This document shows, piece after piece, positions 34,951 through 46,788 of a DNA stretch of 64,000 bases. The notes under the pieces were generated by a model. That model was given only the letters and a program-made list of their open reading frames with translations. It was not told where the DNA came from and made no database searches. The position numbers and the translations under genes are program-made. Source of the DNA: Spisula solida (Eukaryota > Mollusca > Bivalvia > Venerida > Mactridae); assembly GCA_947247005.1 (NCBI GenBank), contig OX365946.1, forward strand, positions 53,656,734 through 53,720,733, in the 5' to 3' direction. How positions within the stretch are numbered: the stretch's first letter is position 1; every line of letters starts with the position of its first letter.

Positions 34951-37000
34951 CCAGTTACACCCATGTCTGACTGTAAGAGGTAACTGACACTACCAGTTAC
35001 ACCCATGTCTGACTGAATGAGGTTACTGACACTACCAGTTACACCCATGTCTGACTGTATGAGGTTACTGACACTACCAGTTACACCCATGTCTGGCTGT
35101 ATGAGGTAACTGACACTACCAGTTACACCCATGTCTGACTGTATGAGGTTACTGACACTACCAGTTACACCCATGTCTGACTGTAAGAGGTAACTGACAC
35201 TACCAGTTACACCCATGTCTGACTGTATGAGGTAACTGACACTACCAGTTACACCCATGTCTGACTGTATGGGGTAACTGACACTACCAGTTACACCCAT
35301 GTCTGACTGTATGAGGTAACTGACACTACCAGTTACACCCATGTCTGACTGTAAGAGGTAACTGACACTACCAGCTACACCCATGTCTGACTGTATGGGG
35401 TAACTGACACTACCGGTTACACCCATGTCTGACTGTATGGGGTAACTGACACTACTAGTTACACCCATGTCTGACTGTATGGGGTAACTGACACTACCAG
35501 TTACACCCATGTCTGACTGTATGAGGTAACTGACACTACCAGTTACACCCATGTCTGGCTGTAAGAGGTAACTGACACTATCAGTTACACCCATGTCTGA
35601 CTGTATGGGGTAACTGACACTACCGGTTACACCCATGTCTGACTGTATGGGGTAACTGACACTACTAGTTACACCCATGTCTGACTGTATGGGGTAACTG
35701 ACACTACCAGTTACACCCATGTCTGACTGTATGAGGTAACTGACACTACCAGTTACACCCATGTCTGGCTGTAAGAGGTAACTGACACTATCAGTTACAC
35801 CCATGTCTGACTGTAAGAGGTAACTGACACTACCAGTTACACCCATGTCTGACTGTATGAGGTAACTGACACTACCAGTTACACCCATGTCTGGCTGTAT
35901 GAGGTAACTGACACTACCAGTTACACCCATGTCTGACTGTATGAGGTAACTGACACTACCAGTTACACCCATGTCTGACTGTATGAGGTAACTGACACTA
36001 CCGGTTACACCCATGTCTGACTGTGAGAGGTAACGGACACTACCAGTTACACCCATGTCTGACTGTAAGAGGTAACTGACACTACCAGTTACACCCATGT
36101 CTGACTGTGAGAGGTTACGGACACTACCAGTTACACCCATGTCTGGCTGTATGAGGTAACTGACACTACCAGTTACACCCATGTCTGACTGTATGAGGTA
36201 ACTGACACTACCAGTTACACCCATGTCTGACTGTAAGAGGTAACTGACACTACCAGTTACACCCATGTCTGACTGTATGGGGTAACTGACACTACCGGTT
36301 ACACCCATGTCTGACTGTATGGGGTAACTGACACTACTAGTTACACCCATGTCTGACTGTATGGGGTAACTGACACTACCAGTTACACCCATGTCTGACT
36401 GTATGAGGTAACTGACACTACCAGTTACACCCATGTCTGGCTGTAAGAGGTAACTGACACTATCAGTTACACCCATGTCTGACTGTAAGAGGTAACTGAC
36501 ACTACCAGTTACACCCATGTCTGACTGTATGATGTAACTGACACTACCAGTTACATCCATGTCTGGCTGTATGAGGCAACTGACACTACAAGTTACACCC
36601 ATGTCTGACTGTATGAGGTAACTGACACTACCAGTTACACCCATGTCTGACTGTATGAGGTAACTGACACTACCGGTTACACCCATGTCTGACTGTGAGA
36701 GGTAACGGACACTACCAGTTACACCCATGTCTGACTGTAAGAGGTAACTGACACTACCAGTTACACCCATGTCTGACTGTGAGAGGTAACGGACACTACC
36801 AGTTACACCCATGTCTGGCTGTATGAGGTAACTGACACTACCAGTTACACCCATGTCTGACTGTATGAGGTTACTGACACTACCAGTTACACCCATGTCT
36901 GACTGTAAGAGGTAACTGACACTACCAGTTACACCCATGTCTGACTGTAAAAGGTAACTGACACTACCAGTTACACCCATGTCTGGCTGTATGAGGTACC
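34951..37000. repeat. 42-bp minisatellite, ~49 copies
   Basis: Unit CCAGTTACACCCATGTCTGA plus CTGTATGAGGTAACTGACACTA. On the minus strand the unit encodes GVTGSVSYLIQSDM, and the frame from 37022 to 34905 is open for 705 codons. Blocks of variants recur: a set of CCGGTTACACCC, TACTAGTTACACCC and GGGGTAACTG units appears near 35400, 35620 and 36290. There is no signal peptide or non-repeat domain, so a satellite is the simplest reading, although the frame is unbroken. Confidence 0.93.
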
Positions 37001-37025
37001 CAACACTATTATGTACAGCCATTTC

Positions 37026-38904
37026 TGGTCTTGTTGAGATCCTTCTTTATGCAGGTACAGCTACGATGATATGCACAGTAACTGTAACTGGCGTGAAGTT
37101 ACTGATCGTCACTTGTTCACAAAGAATCTGTTTTTAGGTATAAGCTCAATTGTTTTTATATTTTAAAAGTATTTGTCAAGTTATGCAAATTCTCCTTTGT
37201 TTAGCTTGTACATAAACCAGATTTGTCTTATAAAAAAGTGATTTACTGTACTTGAAGCCAAGACCGATCTCAAAATTCAGGACAATAGCTCTACTTATTC
37301 TTTGAATAGTGGAGCAAAAAACTTATTTATGTTTTCGAAAGAGATATCCATATTATTTCCTCTGTGTAAAAGAAATGATCTTTCTACTTACATATTTTCT
37401 GTATTTGAAAAAAACTATTTTGAGTCTGAAAACTTATTTTTGAGAACATAGGGCCTGGGTCGGTAGTTTTGAAGCATCTTAGTAGGTAACTAAGAATTGT
37501 CTTAAAATCATAAAGTGTATAAGCTAAATAATTCAATCCAGATTATTAATATTTTACATAGATTTTATGCATTTTGTCAAGAGTTACTATAATTATTAAG
37601 AAAACATGGGTTATTCTTCAATTTGCGAGAAATATGTGCATCGCAATTTTATTCTTAAGTCAAAATATTTAAGTTTTCCACTGAGATACTTATAAATACC
37701 AGCCCTTAAGGTCCCATGCAATGTTCCATTCTTGAAGCAGGAACAGAAGCAGGATATTATCAGTCGGTAGAGCTGTACATGCCTGAAGGACAATTATGAA
37801 TCCAAAGCAGTCACTACATAGTGCCAACGAGACCCAGTGTGCAGGTTACTATTTTCAATTGTATGGAGGGACCGGCCGATCCTCTCCCACCTATGACGAG
37901 AAAAATAAATGGGCTACGTGATTTAGCCGAAAAATTATATAAACAGGTCACTTAGAATAGCAAGCAATACAGAAGTCCCCTACCGGTTTGAATCCATGAC
38001 CTTTAAACTATTTTTAATGTTTCTGTTGCCATAGCAACCACAATTTGTGTCAGAACAAAAACAATATTTACATGGGCATAATCTCCCTATTGGCACTTAC
38101 CCAAATACAAAGTTTCATAAACCTAGCTTGCAGGTTATGTCAGGATCCAGATTTTTGACCGAATGACGAACAGAAGGCAAACCTATAGTCACCATCGGTT
38201 GAAAAAGTGGCAGCCTGTTGGTAGTGGCTAAGTAGCTTTATCTTATGCAGTGAGTATTGTTAAGCAAAACAAAAAAGTCCAAATTCACAACAGAGGCATA
38301 ATTCTCAATCATGAAATAATCTGCAAGCCTGTTTGCCATTAGCACACATTCCTACACCAAAACTGTTTCAAACATTGCCCTTTTGTTAAAATTCAGCTTA
38401 TAAACAATTATAGCTTTGTTCAATACAGAACAACCTATCCAGAGTGCCCCTTAGAGGAACAACCGATAAACAACGGCCAATATTTGCTCTCAAAGGGTGT
38501 TGCTCTACAGAGTTTTTACTGTACTCTTTGATTTTTTTCATCAAATAACTAATAATTGAGTGTAAGTAGCAAATAGCAAATAAATCTGAATTGTAGGACC
38601 CCTGCATTACTGGCCCCGATCTCCCGTAGAAATCTCAACTTAAATTGAGATTTTGCTCAAATCAGACTCTGAATTTTCGATAGATCTGAAATTGGAGCTC
38701 TTGAAATTTTACTGTTATAAACTCAGAATGGTGTTTCTGTGTTGTGGTGCCAATGTTGACCACAACCACTCATGGAAATTACCTTAAAGATAAACGACAA
38801 TAATTGAGATAAGATTTAGCTAAAGTTGAGATTCTCCGGGAGAGGTGGGCCAGGTTTAGAACGGGACCTTTGACTATATTAGGTAAATATGCATGACAAG
38901 AAAC
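37026..38904. other. Non-coding; holds a repeat-end fragment
   Basis: At 37281-37321 AATAGCTCTACTTATTCTTT plus GAATAGTGGAGCAAAAA matches the 3' end of the repeat at 50226-51387. No gene recognised elsewhere. Confidence 0.45.
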
Positions 38905-38910
38905 AAGTAG

Positions 38911-41900
38911 AAACATCACCGAGTGAAAATGCTCAAACAATAATAGAACTTCACCGAGTGAAAATGCTCCAACAATAATAGAACATCACCGAGTGAAAAT
39001 GCTCCAACAATGATAGAACATTACCCAGTGAAAATGCTCCAACAATAATAGAACATCACCGAGTGAAAATGCTCCAACAATGATAGAACATTACCCAGTG
39101 AAAATGCTCCAACAATAATAGAACATACCCAGTGAAAATGCTCCAACAATAATAGAACATTACCCAGTGAAAATGCTCCAACAATAATAGAACATCACCG
39201 AGTGAAAATGCTCCAACAATGATAGAACATTACCCAGTGAAAATGCTCCAACAATGATAGAACATACCCAGTGAAAATGCTCCAACAATAATAGAATATC
39301 AATCAGTGAAAATGCTCCAACAATGATAGAACATTACCCAGTGAAAATGCTCCAACAATAATAGAACATACCGAGTGAAAATGCTCCAACAATAATAGAA
39401 CATCACCGAGTGAAAATGCTCCAACAATGATAGAATATCAATCAGTGAAAATGCTCCAACAATAATAGAACATCACCGAGTGAAAATGCTCCAACAATAA
39501 TAGAACATCACCGAGTGAAAATGCTCCAACAATGATAGAACATTACCCAGTGAAAATGCTCCAACAATGATAGAACATACCCAGTGAAAATGCTCCAACA
39601 ATAATAGAATATCAATCAGTGAAAATGCTCCAACAATAATAGAACATCACCGAGTGAAAATGCTCCAACAATAATAGAATATCAATCAGTGAAAATGCTC
39701 CAACAATAATAGAACATCACCGAGTGAAAATGCTCCAACAATAATAGAACTTCACCCAGTGAAAATGCTCCAACAATAATAGAACTTCACCGAGTGAAAA
39801 TGCTCCAACAATAATAGAACTTCACCGAGTGAAAATGCTCCAACAATAATAGAACATCACCGAGTGAAAATGCTCCAACAATGATAGAACATTACCAAGT
39901 GAAAATGCTCCAACAATGATAGAACATACCCAGTGAAAATGCTCCAACAATAATAGAATATCAATCAGTGAAAATGCTCCAACAATAATAGAACATCACC
40001 GAGTGAAAATGCTCCAACAATAATAGAACTTCACCGAGTGAAAATGCTCCAACAATAATAGAACATACCCAGTGAAAATGCTCCAACAATGATAGAACAT
40101 TACCCAGTGAAAATGCTCCAACAATGATAGAACATTACCAAGTGAAAATGCTCCAACAATGAGAGAACATTACCCAGTGAAAATGCTCAAACAATGATAG
40201 AACATTTCCCAGTGAAAATGCTCCAACAATGATAGAACATTACCCAGTGAAAATGCTCCAACAATAATAGAACATACCCAGTGAAAATGCTCCAACAATA
40301 ATAGAATATCAATCAGTGAAAATGCTCCAACAATAATAGAACATCACCGAGTGAAAATGCCCCAACAATAATAGAACTTCACCGAGTGAAAATGCTCCAA
40401 CAATAATAGAACTTCACCGAGTGAAAATGCTCCAACAATAATAGAATATCAATCAGTGAAAATGCTCCAACAATGATAGAACATTACCCAGTGAAAATGC
40501 TCCAACAATAATAGAACATACCCAGTGAAAATGCTCCAACAATGATAGAACATTACCCAGTGAAAATGCTCCAACAATAATAGAATATCAATCAGTGAAA
40601 ATGCTCCAACAATAATAGAACATCACCGAGTGAAAATGCTCCAACAATAATAGAACTTCACCCAGTGAAAATGCTCCAACAATAATAGAACTTCATCCAG
40701 TGAAAATGCTCCAACAATGATAGAACATTACCAAGTGAAGATGCTCCAACAATGATAGAACATTACCAAGTGAAAATGCTTCAACAATGATAGAATATCA
40801 ATCAGTGAAAATGCTCCAACAATAATAGAATATCAATCAGTGAAAATGCTCCAACAATGATAAAACTTCACCCAGTGAAAATGCTCCAACAATGATAGAA
40901 CAATACCAAGTGAAAATGCTCCAACAATAATAGAACATACCCAGTGAAAATGCTCCAACAATAATAGAACATTACCCAGTGAAAATGCTCCAACAATAAT
41001 AGAACATCACCGAGTGAAAATGCTCCAACAATGATAGAACATTACCCAGTGAAAATGCTCCAACAATAATAGAACATACCGAGTGAAAATGCTCCAACAA
41101 TAATAGAACATCACCGAGTGAAAATGCTCCAACAATGATAGAATATCAATCAGTGAAAATGCTCCAACAATAATAGAACATCACCGAGTGAAAATGCTCC
41201 AACAATAATAGAACATCACCGAGTGAAAATGCTCCAACAATGATAGAACATTACCCAGTGAAAATGCTCCAACAATGATAGAACATACCCAGTGAAAATG
41301 CTCCAACAATAATAGAATATCAATCAGTGAAAATGCTCCAACAATAATAGAACATCACCGAGTGAAAATGCTCCAACAATAATAGAATATCAATCAGTGA
41401 AAATGCTCCAACAATAATAGAACATCACCGAGTGAAAATGCTCCAACAATAATAGAACTTCACCCAGTGAAAATGCTCCAACAATAATAGAACTTCACCG
41501 AGTGAAAATGCTCCAACAATAATAGAACTTCACCGAGTGAAAATGCTCCAACAATAATAGAACATCACCGAGTGAAAATGCTCCAACAATGATAGAACAT
41601 TACCAAGTGAAAATGCTCCAACAATGATAGAACATACCCAGTGAAAATGCTCCAACAATAATAGAATATCAATCAGTGAAAATGCTCCAACAATAATAGA
41701 ACATCACCGAGTGAAAATGCTCCAACAATAATAGAACTTCACCGAGTGAAAATGCTCCAACAATAATAGAACATACCCAGTGAAAATGCTCCAACAATGA
41801 TAGAACATTACCCAGTGAAAATGCTCCAACAATGATAGAACATTACCAAGTGAAAATGCTCCAACAATGAGAGAACATTACCCAGTGAAAATGCTCAAAC

Positions 41901-42750
41901 AATGATAGAACATTACCCAGTGAAAATGCTCCAACAATGATAGAACATTACCCAGTGAAAATGCTCCAACAATAATAGAACATACCCAGTGAAAATGCTC
42001 CAACAATAATAGAATATCAATCAGTGAAAATGCTCCAACAATAATAGAACATCACCGAGTGAAAATGCCCCAACAATAATAGAACTTCACCGAGTGAAAA
42101 TGCTCCAACAATAATAGAACTTCACCGAGTGAAAATGCTCCAACAATAATAGTATATCAATCAGTGAAAATGCTCCAACAATGATAGAACATTACCCAGT
42201 GAAAATGCTCCAACAATAATAGAACATACCCAGTGAAAATGCTCCAACAATGATAGAACATTACCCAGTGAAAATGCTCCAACAATAATAGAATATCAAT
42301 CAGTGAAAATGCTCCAACAATAATAGAACATCACCGAGTGAAAATGCTCCAACAATAATAGAACTTCACCCAGTGAAAATGCTCCAACAATAATAGAACT
42401 TCATCCAGTGAAAATGCTCCAACAATGATAGAACATTACCAAGTGAAGATGCTCCAACAATGATAGAACATTACCAAGTGAAAATGCTTCAACAATGATA
42501 GAATATCAATCAGTGAAAATGCTCCAACAATAATAGAATATCAATCAGTGAAAATGCTCCAACAATGATAAAACTTCACCCAGTGTAAATGCTCCAACAA
42601 TGATAGAACAATACCAAGTGAAAATGCTCCAACAATGATAGAACATTACCAAGTGAAAATGCTCCAACAATGATAGAACATTACCAAGTGAAAATGCTCC
42701 AACAATGATAGAACATTACCAAGTGAAAATGCTCTAACAATGATAGAACA
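38911..42750. repeat. 35-bp satellite, ~110 copies, with 1,708-bp higher-order unit
   Basis: Unit GAACATCACCGAGTGAAAAT plus GCTCCAACAATAATA. The main variants are ACATTACCCAGTG, ATATCAATCAGTG, ACTTCACCGAGTG, ACATTACCAAGTG and ATAATA or ATGATA. Rare variants recur at a fixed offset of 1,708: ACATACCGAGTG at 39366 and 41074, GAGAGAAC at 40161 and 41869, TGCCCCAAC near 40359 and 42067, GTGAAGATGC near 40735 and 42443. So about 39325-41032 was copied to 41033-42635. Confidence 0.95.
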
Positions 42751-43415
42751 TATTGATATATGCGGTATAAAGCATAAACAATAATAACAGTAGGTGAAAA
42801 AGGAGAGATAGAGAAATACAGAATTGAAACATTGCTATAGTACGGAGAATTTGGCTTGAACCTGACTTTCATGCATGATTATATTACAAGGCTTTTTGTT
42901 GAATATGTAAATTTACCCGAACAAATCATACTGTAACAGTCATTGAGACTTGTTTGTATTGCACCTCGAGCATCTTCATGAAACTGTCTGCTTATGAAAA
43001 CATACAACCGGGTTAAAAATAAGATATCAGCAGTGAAATTATGCTTATAGAAGGTAAAGGATCGCGTCAAATTCTCTATTCTGTATAAATGTATTAATCA
43101 ACAATATAGACATATACAATGCCTGTCTATCTGAATGGATTTATATATTTATATTTGACTATTTAAAGGGACATTTCAACACAGAAAATATGCTCGAGTC
43201 ATTCAGTAGACACAAGACTGTCAGTTGCTAGGTTGGTGAATATAAACTATCTCTGTCAGTCCTTGCATCTCCAAATATGCTGGAAATATATTACAAAAAT
43301 ATAAATCAGATTCATTGTGCAATTATTGAGTTGGTGAGTGAATTAGTTAAGGTGCGTACATACACACATACCTACTATCCACTAAAACAGACCTGTTACC
43401 ATAAATGTATGCTGG
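42751..43415. other. Non-coding stretch
   Basis: No exon supported. Open frames of 63-71 codons have no domains. Confidence 0.4.
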
Positions 43416-43959
43416 TTAAAGGTGCTGCCTCACAGATTGGGCTAAAATATTTGTATGTCGTGATTTTCAAATCTTACCAAGTATTGATGTAATAGAAAGT
43501 CACTGACAGTTGCTTTATGAAAGATTTGGTGCAAAAAAGCAATTAATCCACTCTCGTTGTCGCCCACTGAGTATTTTTTCTTGAAAAAAGCGCTAAGTTT
43601 CCTTCCAACATGCTTTGTGAATTATGTAATTCACTCTTGATCGAACTGTAACATCAACAAACTACATACAGCGTAAACATCAGTGAGGTATTTGGTTCGG
43701 TTTTCGATTCGTTTCCATCAAATGCAAAACAAAATTCAGGTAATTTAAGTAATAGTAGTGTTAATATTATAGGGTATTAATACCCTATAGCATTTTTGAA
43801 GTAAAAATACCAGATAACTACAAAATGCCGAAGTTTCTCAAGTTATTTTGGATGTCAGTGTGGTTGTTTATGGGATGTACAGGCAACTATACCAAAATTA
43901 CGCGAATATTTGACAATTTTATTTTTGCAATATACCAATATGTGAGGCAGTCCCTTTAA
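43416..43959. mobile_element. 544-bp TIR element (MITE-like)
   Basis: Left end TTAAAGGTGCTGCCTCACAG continues ATTGG; the right end is inverted (CCAATATGTGAGGCAGTCCC then TTTAA). The TTAA at both edges could include a target duplication. Inside, at 43768-43789, is a perfect 22-bp palindrome centred on TATTAATA. Non-coding. Confidence 0.6.
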
Positions 43960-44200
43960 GGTGTACGCATGTTTGGCAGAATTGACTTGTACTACAATGT
44001 TAACAGATTGAATTGTTCCCGAAGAGGAGCTTTATAACTACATACATCTCAGCTATAATAATTCAGGGGTTCTACTCAGTGAATATATTTATTACTGAAA
44101 ATATTCTCAGGTTTCAAGGCCGCAGATGTCTAGCAGTGCATTTAAAAACAGACATATTTTTTTTATTTTCCACAAAGCAACTTGAATACCAGTTAGTTAG
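43960..44200. other. Non-coding spacer
   Basis: Nothing recognised. Confidence 0.4.
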
Positions 44201-44420
44201 GGGAAAAACTCAGTCCGTCTATCGTCCAACCCGAACGCTCGTTACGCTACGCATTTGGTACGAGTTTCATGCCATTCGGTTTTGTTACGGACGGACAGGG
44301 ACCGACGCATGCACAGACAGACAGACGGACGGACGGACAGGGACCGACGCATGCACAGACAGACAGACGGACGGACGGAACCAATCCTATAATCCCCGCC
44401 ACGGGCGGCGGGATTAGTTA
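44201..44420 (+). mobile_element. Interspersed repeat with 42-bp GGAC-rich duplication
   Basis: CAGTCCGTCTATCGTCCAAC is followed by two 42-bp copies of GGACAGGGACCGACGCATGC plus ACAGACAGACAGACGGACGGAC (44293 and 44335), ending near GCCACGGGCGGCGGGATTAG. It resembles the other GGAC/GTCC-bearing elements in the window. Open frames across it are fortuitous. Confidence 0.6.
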
Positions 44421-44851
44421 CGAAAATATTAAAGACAAAATTATCAGGACTATCCTCTCACCTCATGTAAAGTTGAAAGACGACAAGTTTACAGAAATTG
44501 ATATCCCGGTCCGGCAATAAGAACCCTACCTATATGCCTGTACAAACCGTGCAATTATCGTCACTTATCATTATCCCAAGCGACATTATCCTAATAAATT
44601 CGCTGTCTGCTACAGACTTAAATAATAGTATAACAAAGGTCTACTTTGTCCTAGCCTAAATACATATAAGTCAATACAGTACAACATTTACACCGATAAT
44701 CGAAGTTTATCATATCAGGTATTTATTTTCAGCGCATTACCGCGTTCTTATTTTAAATATCCAATGAAAAATTGTAACGATGACTTCCGTTACTATTTTT
44801 AGGAAATGTCTGTATTGCACAACGAAACGAAAGTAGTGATCTCGGCAAATG

Positions 44852-44859
44852 TATATAAT
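44852..44859 (+). promoter_or_regulatory. TATA-like box upstream of the RBR gene
   Basis: TATATAAT lies about 72 bases before the ATG at 44931. Such words are common in AT-rich DNA, so support is positional only. Confidence 0.2.
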
Positions 44860-44930
44860 CAATTGAACTAAGGTTGTCCTACAACATTTTAATATCGCGC
44901 CTCCATCTGGACGCTGTAAGAAGCGTAAAT

Positions 44931-45013
44931 ATGGTGTATAAAACGGAAAAACACGGAGTAAGAACTGGAAATACATTTAAAAGATGGAACTCTAAATATT
45001 TCCGTAACTATGG
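44931..45013 (+). CDS. RBR E3 ubiquitin ligase, exon 1
   Basis: ATG at 44931 (A at -3, G at +4) encodes MVYKTEKHGVRTGNTFKRWN then SKYFRNY plus two bases, ending at a GTAAGT donor (45014). The two left-over bases GG join the first base of exon 2 to give GGA, and the frame continues into the large exon. The frame has a TAA about 24 codons upstream of this ATG and no other ATG between, which fixes the start. The first in-frame methionine inside exon 2 (46904) is therefore internal, at residue 67. Confidence 0.75.
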
Positions 45014-45202
45014 GTAAGTTTACATTATACATGTCCATATTTATACTTAGAATATAACCTACATTATGAGCCAATGAAAACGCCGCATTTTGGCGGTTAA
45101 CTGAAAATTTAATCATTAAAATTTTCTCTTCACAGACTTTACGTCATGCGTTGGCGCTACTTTCTATCGGCCAATCAGAATGCAGAATGTTATATTCTAA
45201 GT

Positions 45203-45308
45203 TAGTTAGAACATATTAAGTAAATTTTAATGACTAAAAAGGACTCGCTTCGCTTCGCTCGCTCCGCCCTTTTTAATCATTAAAATTTACTTAATATGTT
45301 CTAACTAT
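45203..45308. mobile_element. Hairpin element with CG-rich loop
   Basis: GTTAGAACATATTAAGTAAA continues TTTTAATGA and is mirrored at the right end, giving a stem of about 36 bp with one mismatch. The loop is CTCGCTTCGCTTCGCTCGCT plus CCG. Probably a MITE; a related TTTAATCATTAAAATTTT word lies just upstream at 45107-45124. Confidence 0.7.
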
Positions 45309-45666
45309 AACATAATTATATGGCTCGTCGACTATAATATACTTCAATCACTCAATTATCAATATGTCTGCTAAATACAGTCCTTAATTTTTAACACCGT
45401 ACTGTACATGCGTTTAGTTAGAAAACTGTTATATTATCCAAATCTTGAAATAAAGTATATACCGGTACTTATTTATTCGAAATATTGATCAATTGAGAAA
45501 TTGTTTATGTAGCTTTTATAAAGATACCCTGGATTTACTTTATTTCTTGCATTACTTGCTAAAATGCTTTATGTATATATACAATGATCCTGTATACTTT
45601 TTGAAAATTTGAATCTTCATTGTATAATGTCAACAATGTATGTATATATGCGTGTGATTTTGACGT

Positions 45667-45740
45667 ACATGTGTGTGTGCGTGCTCATGCGGATGCGTGC
45701 GTGTGTATGTGTGTATGTGTGTATGTGTGTATGTATGGTG
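45667..45740. repeat. GT-rich microsatellite
   Basis: Interrupted TG, TGCG and GTAT repeats. Confidence 0.8.
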
Positions 45741-46788
45741 GGTGTATGTGTGAGAATGTGAGTATATTAATACACTTGTAATTGCATTGTATAAATATGT
45801 AAACTCATGGGCATAATGCCTAATGTTTTTGGAAATAAACTAAAAAAAACCAACTATAAATTGTTTAACATTATTACAAACCTACCAACCTCTATTTGTG
45901 TCTATGATACTATTTATATTTAGTATTGTTGTAAAGTTGGATCTTTACTCCAGCATGTTAATTATATTGTTATATCCCTGAAGGCAAAATGCATTGGGTT
46001 TTTAATTAAATTATGGAGTTTTAATTACTCATTTCGTCATTTTTTATTTTTGATATATATGTATGCATATATATATTGTATTGTATACCGCGGAGTTCGT
46101 TATATCTTATCACATGCAATCGATGATTTGAAATGAACAAAATACTAGAAACATGTACAGAAACGAACCCTGGTATCTACATGTACTATACAACCTCTGC
46201 ATAATAACATCCTTTGGGAGCCACAAATATCGGCAGTTGTATAGAGGTTGTTGCTCTACAGAGATTAATTTTATAGTAAACATCAGTTTAGAGGAAATTT
46301 GAAGGTTTTGTTATAGAGAGGTCGTTGCTCTCAAGGGTGGGGGAGAGCTCGTATTGTATTTGATATGTATGTATACGCGCGGTAAAGATAGCCTGACCAT
46401 TATTCGGCTCGAAAGACAATAGTACGTAATAGATACTTGTGGTTCAGTTAAAAATTCGTTAACAGATTAACTGCAAGTCTATGTCCCCTGGCAGGGTTTG
46501 ATTTTAATGGAAGCTATATAGAACGAACATGCATTTATTAGTGATGATCTTATTGATGATTTATTTTACGTTCAACACGACAAAGGCAATACTAAATAAT
46601 AATAATAATGATAATAAATACTGTCAGGAATACTTTAGAAAGCATTTGGAAAAGAGTCATATGTATTGAAGCCTTTCATTCATCATCAGTATAATTCATG
46701 TAATAAAATTATTTAACTGTGTTTTGTAGTTTTGAAATATTTTGAAGTATTGTGTCTTTCACTGATAATTTCCGCTTTTATCTTACAG

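Larger units (their letters stand above)
45014..46788 (+). other. Intron 1 of the RBR gene
   Basis: GTAAGTTT donor and TTTTATCTTACAG acceptor (AG at 46787-46788). The intron carries a strong hairpin at 45203-45308, two CCAAT words (45074, 45170) in a GC-richer patch, and a GT-rich microsatellite at 45667-45740. Confidence 0.75.

Noticed and set aside
38911..42750. CRISPR array
   Set aside because: The units are contiguous with no unique spacers, the DNA is eukaryotic and there are no cas genes. The same holds for every other array in the window.
43768..43789. Perfect palindrome as an operator or binding site
   Set aside because: It lies within a MITE-like element and nothing links it to a gene.
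44013..44417. 134-residue protein with RTGTDACTDRQTDG repeats
   Set aside because: The repeats are the 42-bp GGAC duplication of an interspersed element; there is no conserved domain.
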